From Chitinophagaceae bacterium BSSC1 (lineage in GTDB: Bacteria; Bacteroidota; Bacteroidia; Chitinophagales; Chitinophagaceae), in NCBI GenBank assembly GCA_002256435.1, contig NKJC01000001.1, forward strand, positions 1,116,001 through 1,180,000: a DNA stretch of 64,000 nucleotides, read 5' to 3'. Within the stretch, counting starts at the first letter, position 1; every line of letters starts with the position of its first letter. The position numbers were made by a program, and so were the translations under genes. Positions 16,363-26,000 of this stretch are shown one piece after another. A model generated the notes under the pieces. The model made no database searches, had not been told where the DNA came from, and saw only the letters and a program-made list of their open reading frames with translations.

Positions 16363-18633
16363 ATGCTCAAACAGTTAATCCCTAAGATACTGATACTGCT
16401 ATTTTTCTTCTTGCCAGTGCTGTCTTTTAGTCAAGCAAACAAGGAAATAGATAGTTTAAAATTGCTACTTAAAAATAGCAAAACCGATACCTTTCAAGTA
16501 AATACCCTAAACAAGATAGCTTATAGGTATTCCACATCGGATTCTACCAACACATTTTCTTATGCCAATCAAGCTGCAGAAAAAGCCAAATTGTTGAAAT
16601 TTAAACCCGGTTTAGCTGGTTCTTTAGATGTAAAGGGCAATTTCTTTTTGTACAAAACCAACCCTTTAAAAGCCTTGCCCTATTTTCAAGAATCCTTGAT
16701 TCTTTGGACAGAACTGAAAGATGAAAACCAACAAGGTCTCACCTATAGAAATATTGGGCAGGCTTATTTGCTCATGCAACAATACGCTAATGCCATTGCA
16801 GCTTTGGATAAAGCAGAAAAGATTTTCCTAAAAACAAAGAATCAAAAAGGCTTGTCAGCAACTTATCATGCCTTGGGTTTAATGTACAATGAAAAAGGAG
16901 AAAAAGACATAGCTATTGACTTTATGGTCAAGTCCTTAAAAATACAGGAAGCAAATAAAGACAAGGATATTGCAGGAACTTTGAACAACCTTGGAAAACT
17001 CCATATGGATATTAAAAATTATCCTGAAGCCATCCGTTATTATAATCTTTGTATAGACAATGCTAGTAAGAACAATGACTACCGCAATATTGGCATCTCA
17101 CAAATTAATTTGACCAATGTTTATGTAAACCAACTAGACTACCCAAGAGCACTTGAATATCTTGAAAAGGCCAAAGCTAATTTTGAAAAATCAAATTTTA
17201 AAAGAGGCGTTGTTGTCTGCTATAATAATTTGGGAGCAATTAATATTCGCTTGGAGCGATATGAAGAAGCCATTCCACATCTAAAAAAGGCACTAGAAAT
17301 TAGTCAGGAAAATCAATCCAAACAAGGTGTTGCATTAGTTCAACAAAATATTGGCTATGCTTATACCTTACTCAAAAAATATCCTGAAGCACTCAACTGG
17401 TTGGTAGATGCAGAAAAAACCGCAGTTCAATTTGGTGCAGACGAATACACGTTTGGCGAGATCTATAATCATCGCGCCATGTTGGATTCTGGCATGGGTA
17501 ATTTTCAAGGAGCTTTCAATTATAGAAGTAAATACGTGGCCATTAATGACAAAACATTGAATGAACGCGTAACTCGTCAGGTGGCAGAAACTCAGACCAA
17601 ATATGAAGTAGAGAAAAAAGAATTACGCATTAGTTTATTAAATAAAGCAGATAGTATTAAGAGTTTGAAAATTAGCAACCAGCAATTGGCTTTATTAGAC
17701 GCTGATTTACAAATTACGCAGGATAGTTTAGAGCTCAGAACCAAGAATGAAATTATTCTTCAAAACAGGTTAGATAGCACCCAAAAAGAAGAAAAAATTA
17801 GGACCCTTGACAACGAAAAGCGGATTCAATTATTAGTACTAAAAAATCAGGAACTAGCTCTAACCAGACGCAACCAAACCATCATTGGCATTTCTATTCT
17901 TGCAATATTGCTTTTGTTAAGTGGTTTTCTATTTTATAGGCAAAGGGTAGCCAGACAGGAGCAACAATCACAAATGGTATTGGCAGAACAACAAGAAAAA
18001 GCAACGATTGCCATTATTGAAGCGGAAGAAAAAGAACGCAAAAGAATTGCCAGTGATTTACACGATGGTGTAGGTCAATTAATGACTGCAGCTTGGATGA
18101 ATCTGCAAGCATTGGATGAATCTATGAAAGAAGCGCAATCCCCAACATACCCCATGTTCAATAAAACCTTGGAACTGGTCAAAGAAAGTTGCAATGAAGT
18201 ACGTCAGGTAAGCCACAACATGATGCCCAATGCACTCTTAAGAAAGGGATTGGTAAATGCGGTTAGAGAATTCATTTCTCAACTCAATACAGGAAAACTC
18301 AGCATTCATTTAGCAACAGAAGAACTAAAGAACCCTTTACCCTCACACGTAGAAACCATTTTGTATAGAGTAATTCAAGAAAGCGTGAACAATGTGGTCA
18401 AGCACGCACAAGCAAGTGCATTAGACATTTCTATTAATCAGGATACTACTGGAATAGACGTTTTGATTGAGGATAATGGTAAAGGGTTTGACCCAAGTAT
18501 TACCAGGCCAACTGATGGCATTGGTTTACAGAATATCAGCTCCAGAATCCAATACCTAAAAGGAACCGTAGAATGGGATTCAGCACCAGGTAGGGGAACT
18601 TTAGTAGCCATTCATATTCCTTTTAACGCTTAA
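16363..18633 (+). CDS. TPR-containing sensor histidine kinase (HisKA_3 type)
   Basis: A signal peptide (MLKQLIPKILILLFFF...SFSQ) precedes about six to eight tetratricopeptide repeats (about residues 60-400), then a coiled-coil (about 400-500), one transmembrane helix near 506-526 (IIGISILAILLLLSGFLFY) and a cytoplasmic kinase core. His567 in ERKRIASDLHDGVGQLM is the predicted phosphoacceptor of the HisKA_3 (NarL-type) group, and DNGKGF and GIGLQNISSRI are ATP-binding motifs. Start ATG 16363; an in-frame TTG lies two codons earlier. The periplasmic TPRs probably sense a peptide or protein. No LuxR-type partner is adjacent, so this is an orphan kinase. Confidence 0.9.
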   Translation: MLKQLIPKILILLFFFLPVLSFSQANKEIDSLKLLLKNSKTDTFQVNTLNKIAYRYSTSDSTNTFSYANQAAEKAKLLKFKPGLAGSLDVKGNFFLYKTNPLKALPYFQESLILWTELKDENQQGLTYRNIGQAYLLMQQYANAIAALDKAEKIFLKTKNQKGLSATYHALGLMYNEKGEKDIAIDFMVKSLKIQEANKDKDIAGTLNNLGKLHMDIKNYPEAIRYYNLCIDNASKNNDYRNIGISQINLTNVYVNQLDYPRALEYLEKAKANFEKSNFKRGVVVCYNNLGAINIRLERYEEAIPHLKKALEISQENQSKQGVALVQQNIGYAYTLLKKYPEALNWLVDAEKTAVQFGADEYTFGEIYNHRAMLDSGMGNFQGAFNYRSKYVAINDKTLNERVTRQVAETQTKYEVEKKELRISLLNKADSIKSLKISNQQLALLDADLQITQDSLELRTKNEIILQNRLDSTQKEEKIRTLDNEKRIQLLVLKNQELALTRRNQTIIGISILAILLLLSGFLFYRQRVARQEQQSQMVLAEQQEKATIAIIEAEEKERKRIASDLHDGVGQLMTAAWMNLQALDESMKEAQSPTYPMFNKTLELVKESCNEVRQVSHNMMPNALLRKGLVNAVREFISQLNTGKLSIHLATEELKNPLPSHVETILYRVIQESVNNVVKHAQASALDISINQDTTGIDVLIEDNGKGFDPSITRPTDGIGLQNISSRIQYLKGTVEWDSAPGRGTLVAIHIPFNA

Positions 18634-18739
18634 GTCTTTGTCAAATTTGTAGATTTTAGAACAGGCTTAATGCTTTGGTTGTAGTTTTGACTACTAGAAT
18701 CTAAGTTTCTAGAATTGTTTCATCTTCAATGATTGCAAA

Positions 18740-19813
18740 TTGACTGCTTTACTCTTTCAACCGTTTCAACTTAAGTCTATCCAATTAAAAAACAGGATAG
18801 TAGTATCACCCATGTGTCAGTATTCTGCTATTGATGGCATGGCCAATGATTGGCACTTGGTTCATTTGGGCAGCCGCGCCATTGGTGGTGCTGGTTTAAT
18901 TATTGCCGAAGCCTGTGCTGTTGCAGCTGAAGGTAGGATTACCCCCAATGACCTTGGGCTCTGGAAAGAAGAACAAATTCCCGCACTTAAAAGGATTACT
19001 GATTTTATTAAGGAACATGGCAGTGTTGCTGGCATTCAACTAGCGCATGCTGGAAGAAAAGCCAGTTTTCCGCAACCATGGGTTAGCACTGACTTATTAT
19101 CAAAAGACCAAGGTGGTTGGGAGCCCGTTGCTCCATCTGCCCTTGCCTTTAATGATCAATACGCTTTACCCCATGCACTAACAACCGCTGAAATTAAACT
19201 ATTGATAAACCAATTTGCTGATGCTGCTGTAAGGGCTCATCAAGCAGGATTTGAATTAATAGAATTACATGGGGCACATGGATATTTAATCAATGAATTT
19301 TTATCGCCACTAAGCAATCAAAGAACAGACGAATGGGGAGGAAATTTTGAAAATCGATGCAGGTTTTTAATAGAGATAGTTAAAGCAGTTAAATTGGTAT
19401 GGCCAGAAGAGTTACCCATTTTTGTTCGCATCTCTGCCACAGAATGGGTAGATGGTGGATGGACTATTGATGATAGTATTGCATTAGCTAAGAACTTAAA
19501 AAGCCTTGGTATAGACTTGATAGACTGTTCTTCTGGTGGCAATGCAGCTAACGCAAAAATCACCCTAACACCAGGCTACCAAGTTCCCTTAGCAAAAGCA
19601 GTAAAACTAGGAGCTGACATAGCAACTGGCGCAGTTGGATTAATCACCAATGCAGTTCAAGCCCAAACTATTTTGGAACAAGGAGAAGCGGATCTAATTT
19701 TCTTAGGCAGGGAATTGCTACGCGATCCTTATTTTCCATTACACGCTGCCAAAGAGTTAGGTGAAGACCTTGTATGGCCTGTTCAATACCAACGCGCCAA
19801 AAAAAAGGCATAA
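18740..19813 (+). CDS. Old yellow enzyme family NADPH:flavin oxidoreductase (YqjM-like)
   Basis: The 357-residue protein aligns in layout with the FMN-dependent YqjM/NamA ene-reductases. Cys26 in SPMCQYS corresponds to the redox-tuning Cys, and His177/His180 in ELHGAHGYLINEFLSP bind the substrate carbonyl. LSNQRTDEWGG, SSGGNA and FLGRELLRDPYFPLHAAKEL follow. These enzymes reduce activated C=C bonds and often detoxify electrophiles. The start is TTG at 18740: no in-frame ATG precedes it, and the resulting N-terminus (MTALLFQPFQLKSIQLKNRI) has the expected family length before Cys26. It is a single gene. Confidence 0.92.
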   Translation: MTALLFQPFQLKSIQLKNRIVVSPMCQYSAIDGMANDWHLVHLGSRAIGGAGLIIAEACAVAAEGRITPNDLGLWKEEQIPALKRITDFIKEHGSVAGIQLAHAGRKASFPQPWVSTDLLSKDQGGWEPVAPSALAFNDQYALPHALTTAEIKLLINQFADAAVRAHQAGFELIELHGAHGYLINEFLSPLSNQRTDEWGGNFENRCRFLIEIVKAVKLVWPEELPIFVRISATEWVDGGWTIDDSIALAKNLKSLGIDLIDCSSGGNAANAKITLTPGYQVPLAKAVKLGADIATGAVGLITNAVQAQTILEQGEADLIFLGRELLRDPYFPLHAAKELGEDLVWPVQYQRAKKKA

Positions 19814-19889
19814 AACATTATGCTATCAAAAGTCTTAATTAGGCCTTTTGGGATAAATGATGAATTACAGTAAACTAAAAAGTTAAGAG

Positions 19890-21590
19890 TTAAATGCTAA
19901 TAGCACCGCTCTTTAGTTGCCCAACAGCATAATCCACAGCCCTTGCTGTTAAAGCCATATATAAAATTGAAGGACTTTGGTTTCCGGTACTAGTCATACA
20001 TGCACCATCGGTTACAAACACGTTTTTGCAATGGTGCAGTTGGTTCCATTCATTCAATAGTGAATTAGCTGGATCCTTGCCCATTCTGCAACCACCCATT
20101 TCATGTATATCCAATCCTGGGGGTTGTTTGTTGTCATGCCAATTAATAGAATGTACCCCAGCTTTTTCAAACATCCTTTTTGTTTCATGAATAAAATCTT
20201 GGACCATTTTGTCATCATTCTCATCATAATCAACCGATACTACCAATTGAGGAATTCCATAAGGATCTTTTTGGTCTTCACTTAACCGAACATGGTTTTC
20301 TTTTTTAGGAATGGTTTCTCCTTGCATATAAGCATAGACATGCCAAAAGCCTGGTTCTTGCAAAGCAGATTTAAATTCAGCTCCAATAGTTTCCTCTGAA
20401 GTACTTGTATCCAATCTTTCTCTATAGGCACCAGTAAATGTGGTATAACCCCCTTTAAAATCCGTATCCTGTTCATCCAGATTGCGATAATTAGCAATAA
20501 TGGCTTCAGTTGGATTTCTTCCTGCATAATACTTGTCTATAAATCCATCAATTTTACCATTGAGATAAACGCGATAATTATGATGGCAAATGTATTTTCC
20601 GAGCAACCCATTATCATTCCCAAGCCCATTGGGGAATCGCTCTGACTTAGAATTCAATAATATCAAATTGGTATTTAGTGCCGATGCGTTGACAAAGATG
20701 ATTTTAGAAAAATAGTCCTTGCTTTCTTTTGTATGTGCATCAATTACCCTAACACCAATAGCACGCTGTTTGTTAGCATCATAAAGAATTGAATGAACCA
20801 CTGCATCCGTTTGAATGGTGAGGTTTCCCGTTTTTTCTGCCCAAGGAATAGTAGAAGATAGAGAACTAAAATATCCCCCAAAAGGGCAACCGCGCATACA
20901 TAAATTTCTGGATTGACATTTGGCTCTTCCTTGTTCCAGATGTATGGGTTGAGGGTCTGTAATATGCGCCCATCTTGCGTGCACCAAATGCCTATTAAAA
21001 TTTGTTTTTAAAACTTCTTTTAAATGTGTTTCAACACAATTTAGGTCAAAGGGTTTTAAAAAATGTCCGTCTGGCATAGATGCAACCCCATCGGCATTGC
21101 CGCAAACTCCAATAAATTTTTCTACATGGCTGTACCAATCTGAAACATCTTTATACCTAATGGGCCAATCAAATCCATATCCAAAACGCTTTGGACCATT
21201 GAATTCATAATCACTCCATCTTTGACAAGCCCTTCCCCAAATAATGGACTTGCCTCCTAATTGATAGCCCCTAATCCAATCAAATGGTTTTTCCTGCACA
21301 TAGGGTTGTATAGCATCTTCAATAAAAAAATGTGCATTGTCTTCTCCAAAACCAGCAGACCGCGTGATTAAAGGATTTTTTTTGCGGAACTCATTTGTAA
21401 TATTTCCTCTATGCGCCAATTCCCAAGGAGCTTTATTAGCTGTTGGATAATCTTTTATATGCTCCAATTTTCTACCTCGCTCTAGCATGAGTGTTTTCAT
21501 TCCTTTTTCACAAAGCTCTTTAGCTGCCCAACCACCACTGATTCCAGAACCTATGACAATGGCATCGTATTCAATCTTGTTAACAGACAT
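19890..21590 (-). CDS. GMC family FAD-dependent oxidoreductase
   Basis: A 566-residue protein with an N-terminal FAD-binding Rossmann motif (DAIVIGSGISGGWAAKEL), WGRACQRWSDYEF, a cysteine-containing CMRGCPFGGYFSS segment, and a C-terminal catalytic region, HEMGGCRMGKDP and TDGACMTSTGNQSPSILYMALTARA. This is the subgroup that resembles gluconate/sorbitol or glucoside 3-dehydrogenase large subunits. In Bacteroidota these often sit next to a small gluconate 2-dehydrogenase subunit 3-like protein, but no such gene is visible here. No signal peptide is seen; export in a complex is possible. The substrate, probably a sugar or polyol, is unassigned. Confidence 0.9.
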   Translation of the reverse strand: MSVNKIEYDAIVIGSGISGGWAAKELCEKGMKTLMLERGRKLEHIKDYPTANKAPWELAHRGNITNEFRKKNPLITRSAGFGEDNAHFFIEDAIQPYVQEKPFDWIRGYQLGGKSIIWGRACQRWSDYEFNGPKRFGYGFDWPIRYKDVSDWYSHVEKFIGVCGNADGVASMPDGHFLKPFDLNCVETHLKEVLKTNFNRHLVHARWAHITDPQPIHLEQGRAKCQSRNLCMRGCPFGGYFSSLSSTIPWAEKTGNLTIQTDAVVHSILYDANKQRAIGVRVIDAHTKESKDYFSKIIFVNASALNTNLILLNSKSERFPNGLGNDNGLLGKYICHHNYRVYLNGKIDGFIDKYYAGRNPTEAIIANYRNLDEQDTDFKGGYTTFTGAYRERLDTSTSEETIGAEFKSALQEPGFWHVYAYMQGETIPKKENHVRLSEDQKDPYGIPQLVVSVDYDENDDKMVQDFIHETKRMFEKAGVHSINWHDNKQPPGLDIHEMGGCRMGKDPANSLLNEWNQLHHCKNVFVTDGACMTSTGNQSPSILYMALTARAVDYAVGQLKSGAISI

Positions 21591-21893
21591 TTGGTAGAAT
21601 TAATAGAATGTTTAAACTAAAAATAAAAGTTAATGGATTTTTTTGGTTAGGATATAAACCTTCCTACATTTGAACAGTCAAAAAGCTACAAAAGCATACT
21701 TCCCCCAGAAGTCTCAATGCAAGGAGGATGTAACATCCAACATTGCAATGTAAAAGTTTACTCCATCCTTCTTTAGATAGATGGTTGGTTTTAACCCCTG
21801 GATTATTACAAGTTAGGTGAATCTATTGCCCATAGGTTATGGTATCACTATGCGCCAAGTTTTGTATTTAATTAGAAAAAGGGAATTGAATTT
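21591..21893. other. Noncoding region upstream of the first DUF6150-like gene
   Basis: About 300 bases without a supportable gene. It contains a short inverted repeat, GGATGT-A-ACATCC, near 21724-21740, and an A/T-rich stretch before the start codon. I see no tRNA or clear promoter. A long 5' leader for the small secreted protein is possible. Confidence 0.5.
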
Positions 21894-22280
21894 ATGAAAA
21901 ATTGTAAGCTTTTAATGCTGTGTTTTTTTGAAAAATTTTTGGTCTGTTTTTTACTTGTTTTTTTATGCAATATACTTGGCCAATCGCTTTATGCACAAAT
22001 GGTGCATCCAGTTGCAGCGGGTGAACAACCCAAGTTTACGGTGGCCATTGTACCACATGAGTCTTATGCAGATTTAAAGGTTTATAGAGCAGATTCTACA
22101 GATGAGAATCTGAAGAAAAATATTGGTTATTGGTTTATTACAGCGTCTAAAGATTCCAAAGCCATTCCTATTAACTGGATTTCTGACCCCATAACAGCAG
22201 ATTTGAAAATAGTCCTGGTCACTTATCCTGAAAGGGCTGGTTGGATCAATAAATCAAAAAAATCCCTGTTAAAGCAATAA
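21894..22280 (+). CDS. Small secreted DUF6150-like protein, copy 1
   Basis: A 128-residue protein with an unusually long hydrophobic signal region ending near SLYAQ. The mature part has the DUF6150-like pattern: VAIVPHESYADLKVYRADS, ISDPITADLKIVLVTYPERAG and a terminal GWINKSKKSLL. The ADLKVY and ADLKIV segments are internal repeats, as in that family. The function is unknown. The next gene is a clear paralogue (VAIVPHESYADLKVY is identical), so this is a tandem duplication. Assignment to DUF6150 is by pattern, not by search. Confidence 0.7.
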   Translation: MKNCKLLMLCFFEKFLVCFLLVFLCNILGQSLYAQMVHPVAAGEQPKFTVAIVPHESYADLKVYRADSTDENLKKNIGYWFITASKDSKAIPINWISDPITADLKIVLVTYPERAGWINKSKKSLLKQ

Positions 22281-22449
22281 GTTAAGGCAGGCTGGGCCGA
22301 TAGTCTATTAAAGCGCGGCATAAAATTTTTTTAATCCAGAAACTTCCCTAATTTTAAGTATTGATTACCGGTTTGTAATCTGTCTGCGTCTTTGCAAGAT
22401 GCGTTTTACCCCTCATTAAGATATTTCTGTAACACCCGATGACCCACAG

Positions 22450-22467
22450 CAAATGCCATTGCATTTG
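22450..22467. promoter_or_regulatory. Inverted repeat CAAATGC/GCATTTG
   Basis: Perfect 7-bp arms around a 4-nt centre (CATT) in the leader of the second DUF6150-like gene. A binding site or small RNA hairpin is possible. Confidence 0.3.
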
Positions 22468-22564
22468 ATTGGCAGTACCAACTGTAGTTTTCATTCTGTT
22501 AACCGTTGACCAACCCCCGTTGAAATGCGTAAAGGAACCCTATGGGTTTAGTCCTGCTGTTTGT

Positions 22565-22582
22565 TGAATGAATTTTCATTCA
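22565..22582. promoter_or_regulatory. Inverted repeat TGAATGAA/TTCATTCA
   Basis: Perfect 8-bp arms around TT, ending 26 nt before the ATG at 22609. The position suits an operator overlapping the promoter or the leader of the transcript. No known regulator can be named. Confidence 0.35.
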
Positions 22583-22608
22583 TGCTGATTAATCTAAAAA
22601 ACAAACAG

Positions 22609-22974
22609 ATGAAAAACCAATTCAAAAAAAACGCATTCATGGCATTATTAGCCATCCCTTTGATTTGCCATTTTAGCAGCATTCAAGCACAGGTAGTACA
22701 CCCAGTAGCCAGCAAAAAAGAAGCAAGGTTTAGCGTAGCTATTGTACCACACGAGTCTTATGCAGACTTAAAAGTGTATAGAACAGACAGTCTAAATAGT
22801 CAGGTTAATAAAAATATTGGTTACTGGATCATTTCAGAGACGCAAGACAGTCAAACCATCCCCATTGTTTGGGTTTCAGATCCTATTACGGCAGACTTAA
22901 AAATTGTATTGGTTAACTACCCAGAAAGGGCGGGTTGGGTAAATAAGCACAAGAAGTCTTTACTCAAATTGTAA
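22609..22974 (+). CDS. Small secreted DUF6150-like protein, copy 2
   Basis: A 121-residue paralogue of the preceding gene, starting at ATG 22609 (a TTG-initiated extension is rejected). A signal peptide ends at SSIQAQ. The body shares VAIVPHESYADLKVY, a NIGYW block, the SDPITADLKIVLVNYPERAG block and the GWVNKHKKSLL tail with copy 1. The N-terminal signals differ strongly while the mature domains are conserved, as expected after duplication with selection on the secreted part. It lies 32 nt before the T9SS-sorted surface protein, so it may be cotranscribed with it. Confidence 0.72.
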   Translation: MKNQFKKNAFMALLAIPLICHFSSIQAQVVHPVASKKEARFSVAIVPHESYADLKVYRTDSLNSQVNKNIGYWIISETQDSQTIPIVWVSDPITADLKIVLVNYPERAGWVNKHKKSLLKL

Positions 22975-23006
22975 AGACAATTGCTTCCTGCAACCAAAGA
23001 TTGCTT

Positions 23007-26000
23007 ATGAAAAAATTCCTGACACTTGTATGCCTATTTTTTATTGGTCAACTTGCAGCCCAATGTCCACCCAATCTGGATTTTGAATTTGGCAATTTCA
23101 ACAATTGGGTAGCCAAAACAGGAAAATATACTGGTGGTAATATTACCAATTTGGTTACTGGTGTTTCTGCTGGAAGACATACCATTATTAATGCAGCATC
23201 TAGAGAACCATTAGACCCCACTAGTGACAAAGATTTCTTTGGGGATTTTCCATTGCTTTGTCCCAATGGTAGTAAGCAGTCTGTGAAACTGGGATCTGTT
23301 GAAATTAATTATATAGCCAGAACCCTATCCTATACCATTAATATACCAGCCAATGCCAATAACTATAGCATTACTTATTGGTATGCAGTAGTATTCCAAG
23401 ACCCTGGTCATCCGGTTTTGGATCAACCCAAATTCACAGCTAAATTATTAGACAAAAACAATGTGGCTTTGAACTGCGCCAGTTATACCTATGTTGCCAC
23501 TTCCAATATTCCCGGATTCCAACTCTCTCCAAAACAATACAAGGGAGTGCCTGTTTATTATAAAGGATGGACCCCAGTAACTTTTGACCTTTCTGGGAGA
23601 GGTGGTCAAACCGTTACATTAGAATTTACTGCAGAAGATTGTGGGCAGGGTGCGCATTTTGGTTATGCCTATATAGATGTAAACAGTAGTTGTGGTAGTG
23701 CTGTATCAGGTGCTTATTGCGCAGGAGCCAAAGACCTTCAATTAAATGGACCATCTGGTTTTCAACAATATACTTGGACAGATTTAAAAACCAATCAAGT
23801 GGTGGGTAGTAGTCAGAATTTAATTTTGTCTCCCGTGCCTCCTGTTGGAACTACCATGAAATTAGACTTGATTCCTTATCCTGGATTTGGGTGCCCCTAT
23901 AGTTTACTCACGCCCATTATTCCAACTACCCTACCAACCGTCAATGTCAATGGAGACCAAATCATTTGTTTGGGATCCTCAGCAGATATCAACTTTAATT
24001 TTACAGGTTCTCCACCATGGAATATGCAATACACTGATGGAACCGTAACACAGAACATCAGCATCAACAGTAGTCCCTTTGTTTTAAATGTACAACCAGG
24101 AACCAGCACCAAGTATACCGTCTTATCTGTTTCAGATGCCAGTTGCACCAATAATAACCCCAATGCTATTGCCAATATAACTGTGGTTAATAATGCCGCC
24201 CTTTTTCAAGTTAGCGGAGGTGGTAATGATTGTGTGAATGGCAATGGCAAACCCATTAATTTATCTGGATCTCAAATAGGATTTAGTTATCAATTATTGT
24301 TAGATGGCGCACCAACTGGTAGCCCTTTGATTGGAACAGGAACTGCGCTTAGTTTTGGAAACCAGAAAAAAGCAGGTACTTATACGGTGCAATCAAGTAT
24401 CAGTAGTAATGGCGGTTGTAATACAGCCATGACGGGTACAGCCATTATTACCATCAATCCCATTCCATCTCCTTTTACCATCACGGGCGGTGGCCGATTT
24501 TGTTTGGGAGCTGCTGGTATAGACATAGGCACTAATGGTTCCAATATCAATACCAGCTATATCCTCTATAGGAATAATGTTCCCGTTACAGACTCTTTAC
24601 CTGGAACAGGATCCGCTATGAACTTTGGCAAACAATTAATAGGAGGCACTTACAAAATCAGCTCTTTTGACAATAACGGTTGCCAATTGATTGTGCAAGA
24701 CAGTGTTACTATTGTTGTAGATAGCTTACCCAAAACCTTTCAAGTAATTGGTGGGGGTGGATTTTGTAGTGGCGGTACAGGCAAACCTATTTCATTAAGC
24801 GGATCAGTAAGCGGATTTCAATATCAATTAGTTTTAGACGGAAAACCAGTAGACAATCCTTATCAAGGAACTGGCGATAGCATTCATTTTGGAAATAAAA
24901 CCATTGCTGGAATCTATAGTGTGGTTGCTATCAATAATAGTAATACAGGATGCAAACAAAACATGCTTCAAAATGCAGCAGTGACTATTTTCCAAAATCC
25001 CAATCTACAAATTCAAAGTAATGCAGGTACTTGTCAGGGTAATCAATTAGAATTACTTGGAACAGGAGCATCGGTTTACCAATGGGCCAATAACGATAGT
25101 TTGTCAAAGATTATCATTAAACCTACCAAGGATACGGTGTTACAATTAAAGGGCATTGACGCCAATGGCTGTGAGGCTACAACCAGCAAAGCCATACAGG
25201 TCTATGCCACTCCTAGTGTAGCTATTTTTCCCAGAAAAGATTCCAGAATTTGCCAGGGCGATAGTCTTTCATTTGCTTCTTTGGCTAGTGCAGGAAGCGG
25301 AAATATTCAACAATACCAGTGGTATCATAATGGCAATAAAATAGGAACCGATAGTGCTTTGATTACAAAATTATCTGGCATATATGCGTTAGAAGTAACC
25401 AATAGTTTTGGATGCGTGAATAGGTCCGGAGAATCTACTGTAAGCCTTATTCCACAACCTACTGGCATTATTGAAACGCCAAACATCAATACCATTTGTG
25501 AAAACGGATACAATAGCATTGCTGCCACTCCGGGATTAACCGGATACCAATGGTTACTCAATGGGAAACCCATACCAGGTGCCACCAATTATTTGTTAAG
25601 AGCTACACAAGAAGGTAAGTATACAGTGCTATTGAAAAACGAAATTTGTGTGCAACCTGCATCAAATGCTATTGATCTTACACTTCTTAAAAAACCTGTG
25701 GTAAAATTTGCAGCAGCAGGATTCTGTATTGACCAAGTTGCCACATTTATCAACCAAACTGATACAAGTAAAACAGGACCTATTCAATGGCAGTGGCAGT
25801 TTGGAGATGGCACAACGGCTAGCAGTTTTCAGGCAAAAAACATCTATCGCAAACCTGGAAAATACAATGCCATTCTTACCGCTATTCCAAGTGCTTGTAT
25901 AGACCTAAGCAGTAGTAGTTCCGGTTTTGTACAAATTGATGCACCAGAAAAAGCTACTAGGTATGCTAGCTTGAACGCAGTTGCAAATGCTTCCATTCCT

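Larger units (their letters stand above)
22281..22608. other. Long leader/intergenic region with two inverted repeats
   Basis: About 330 bases without a gene between the two DUF6150-like copies. It holds CAAATGC-CATT-GCATTTG (22450-22467) and TGAATGAA-TT-TTCATTCA (22565-22582), the latter 26 nt before the second start codon. No RNA gene or terminator is obvious. Confidence 0.55.

Noticed and set aside
18694..18712. Terminator after the TPR kinase gene
   Set aside because: Only a weak 6-bp repeat (CTAGAA/TTCTAG) without a T tract is seen.
21591..22608. tRNA or structured RNA gene in the long gaps
   Set aside because: No cloverleaf or conserved riboswitch core is visible; only short palindromes.
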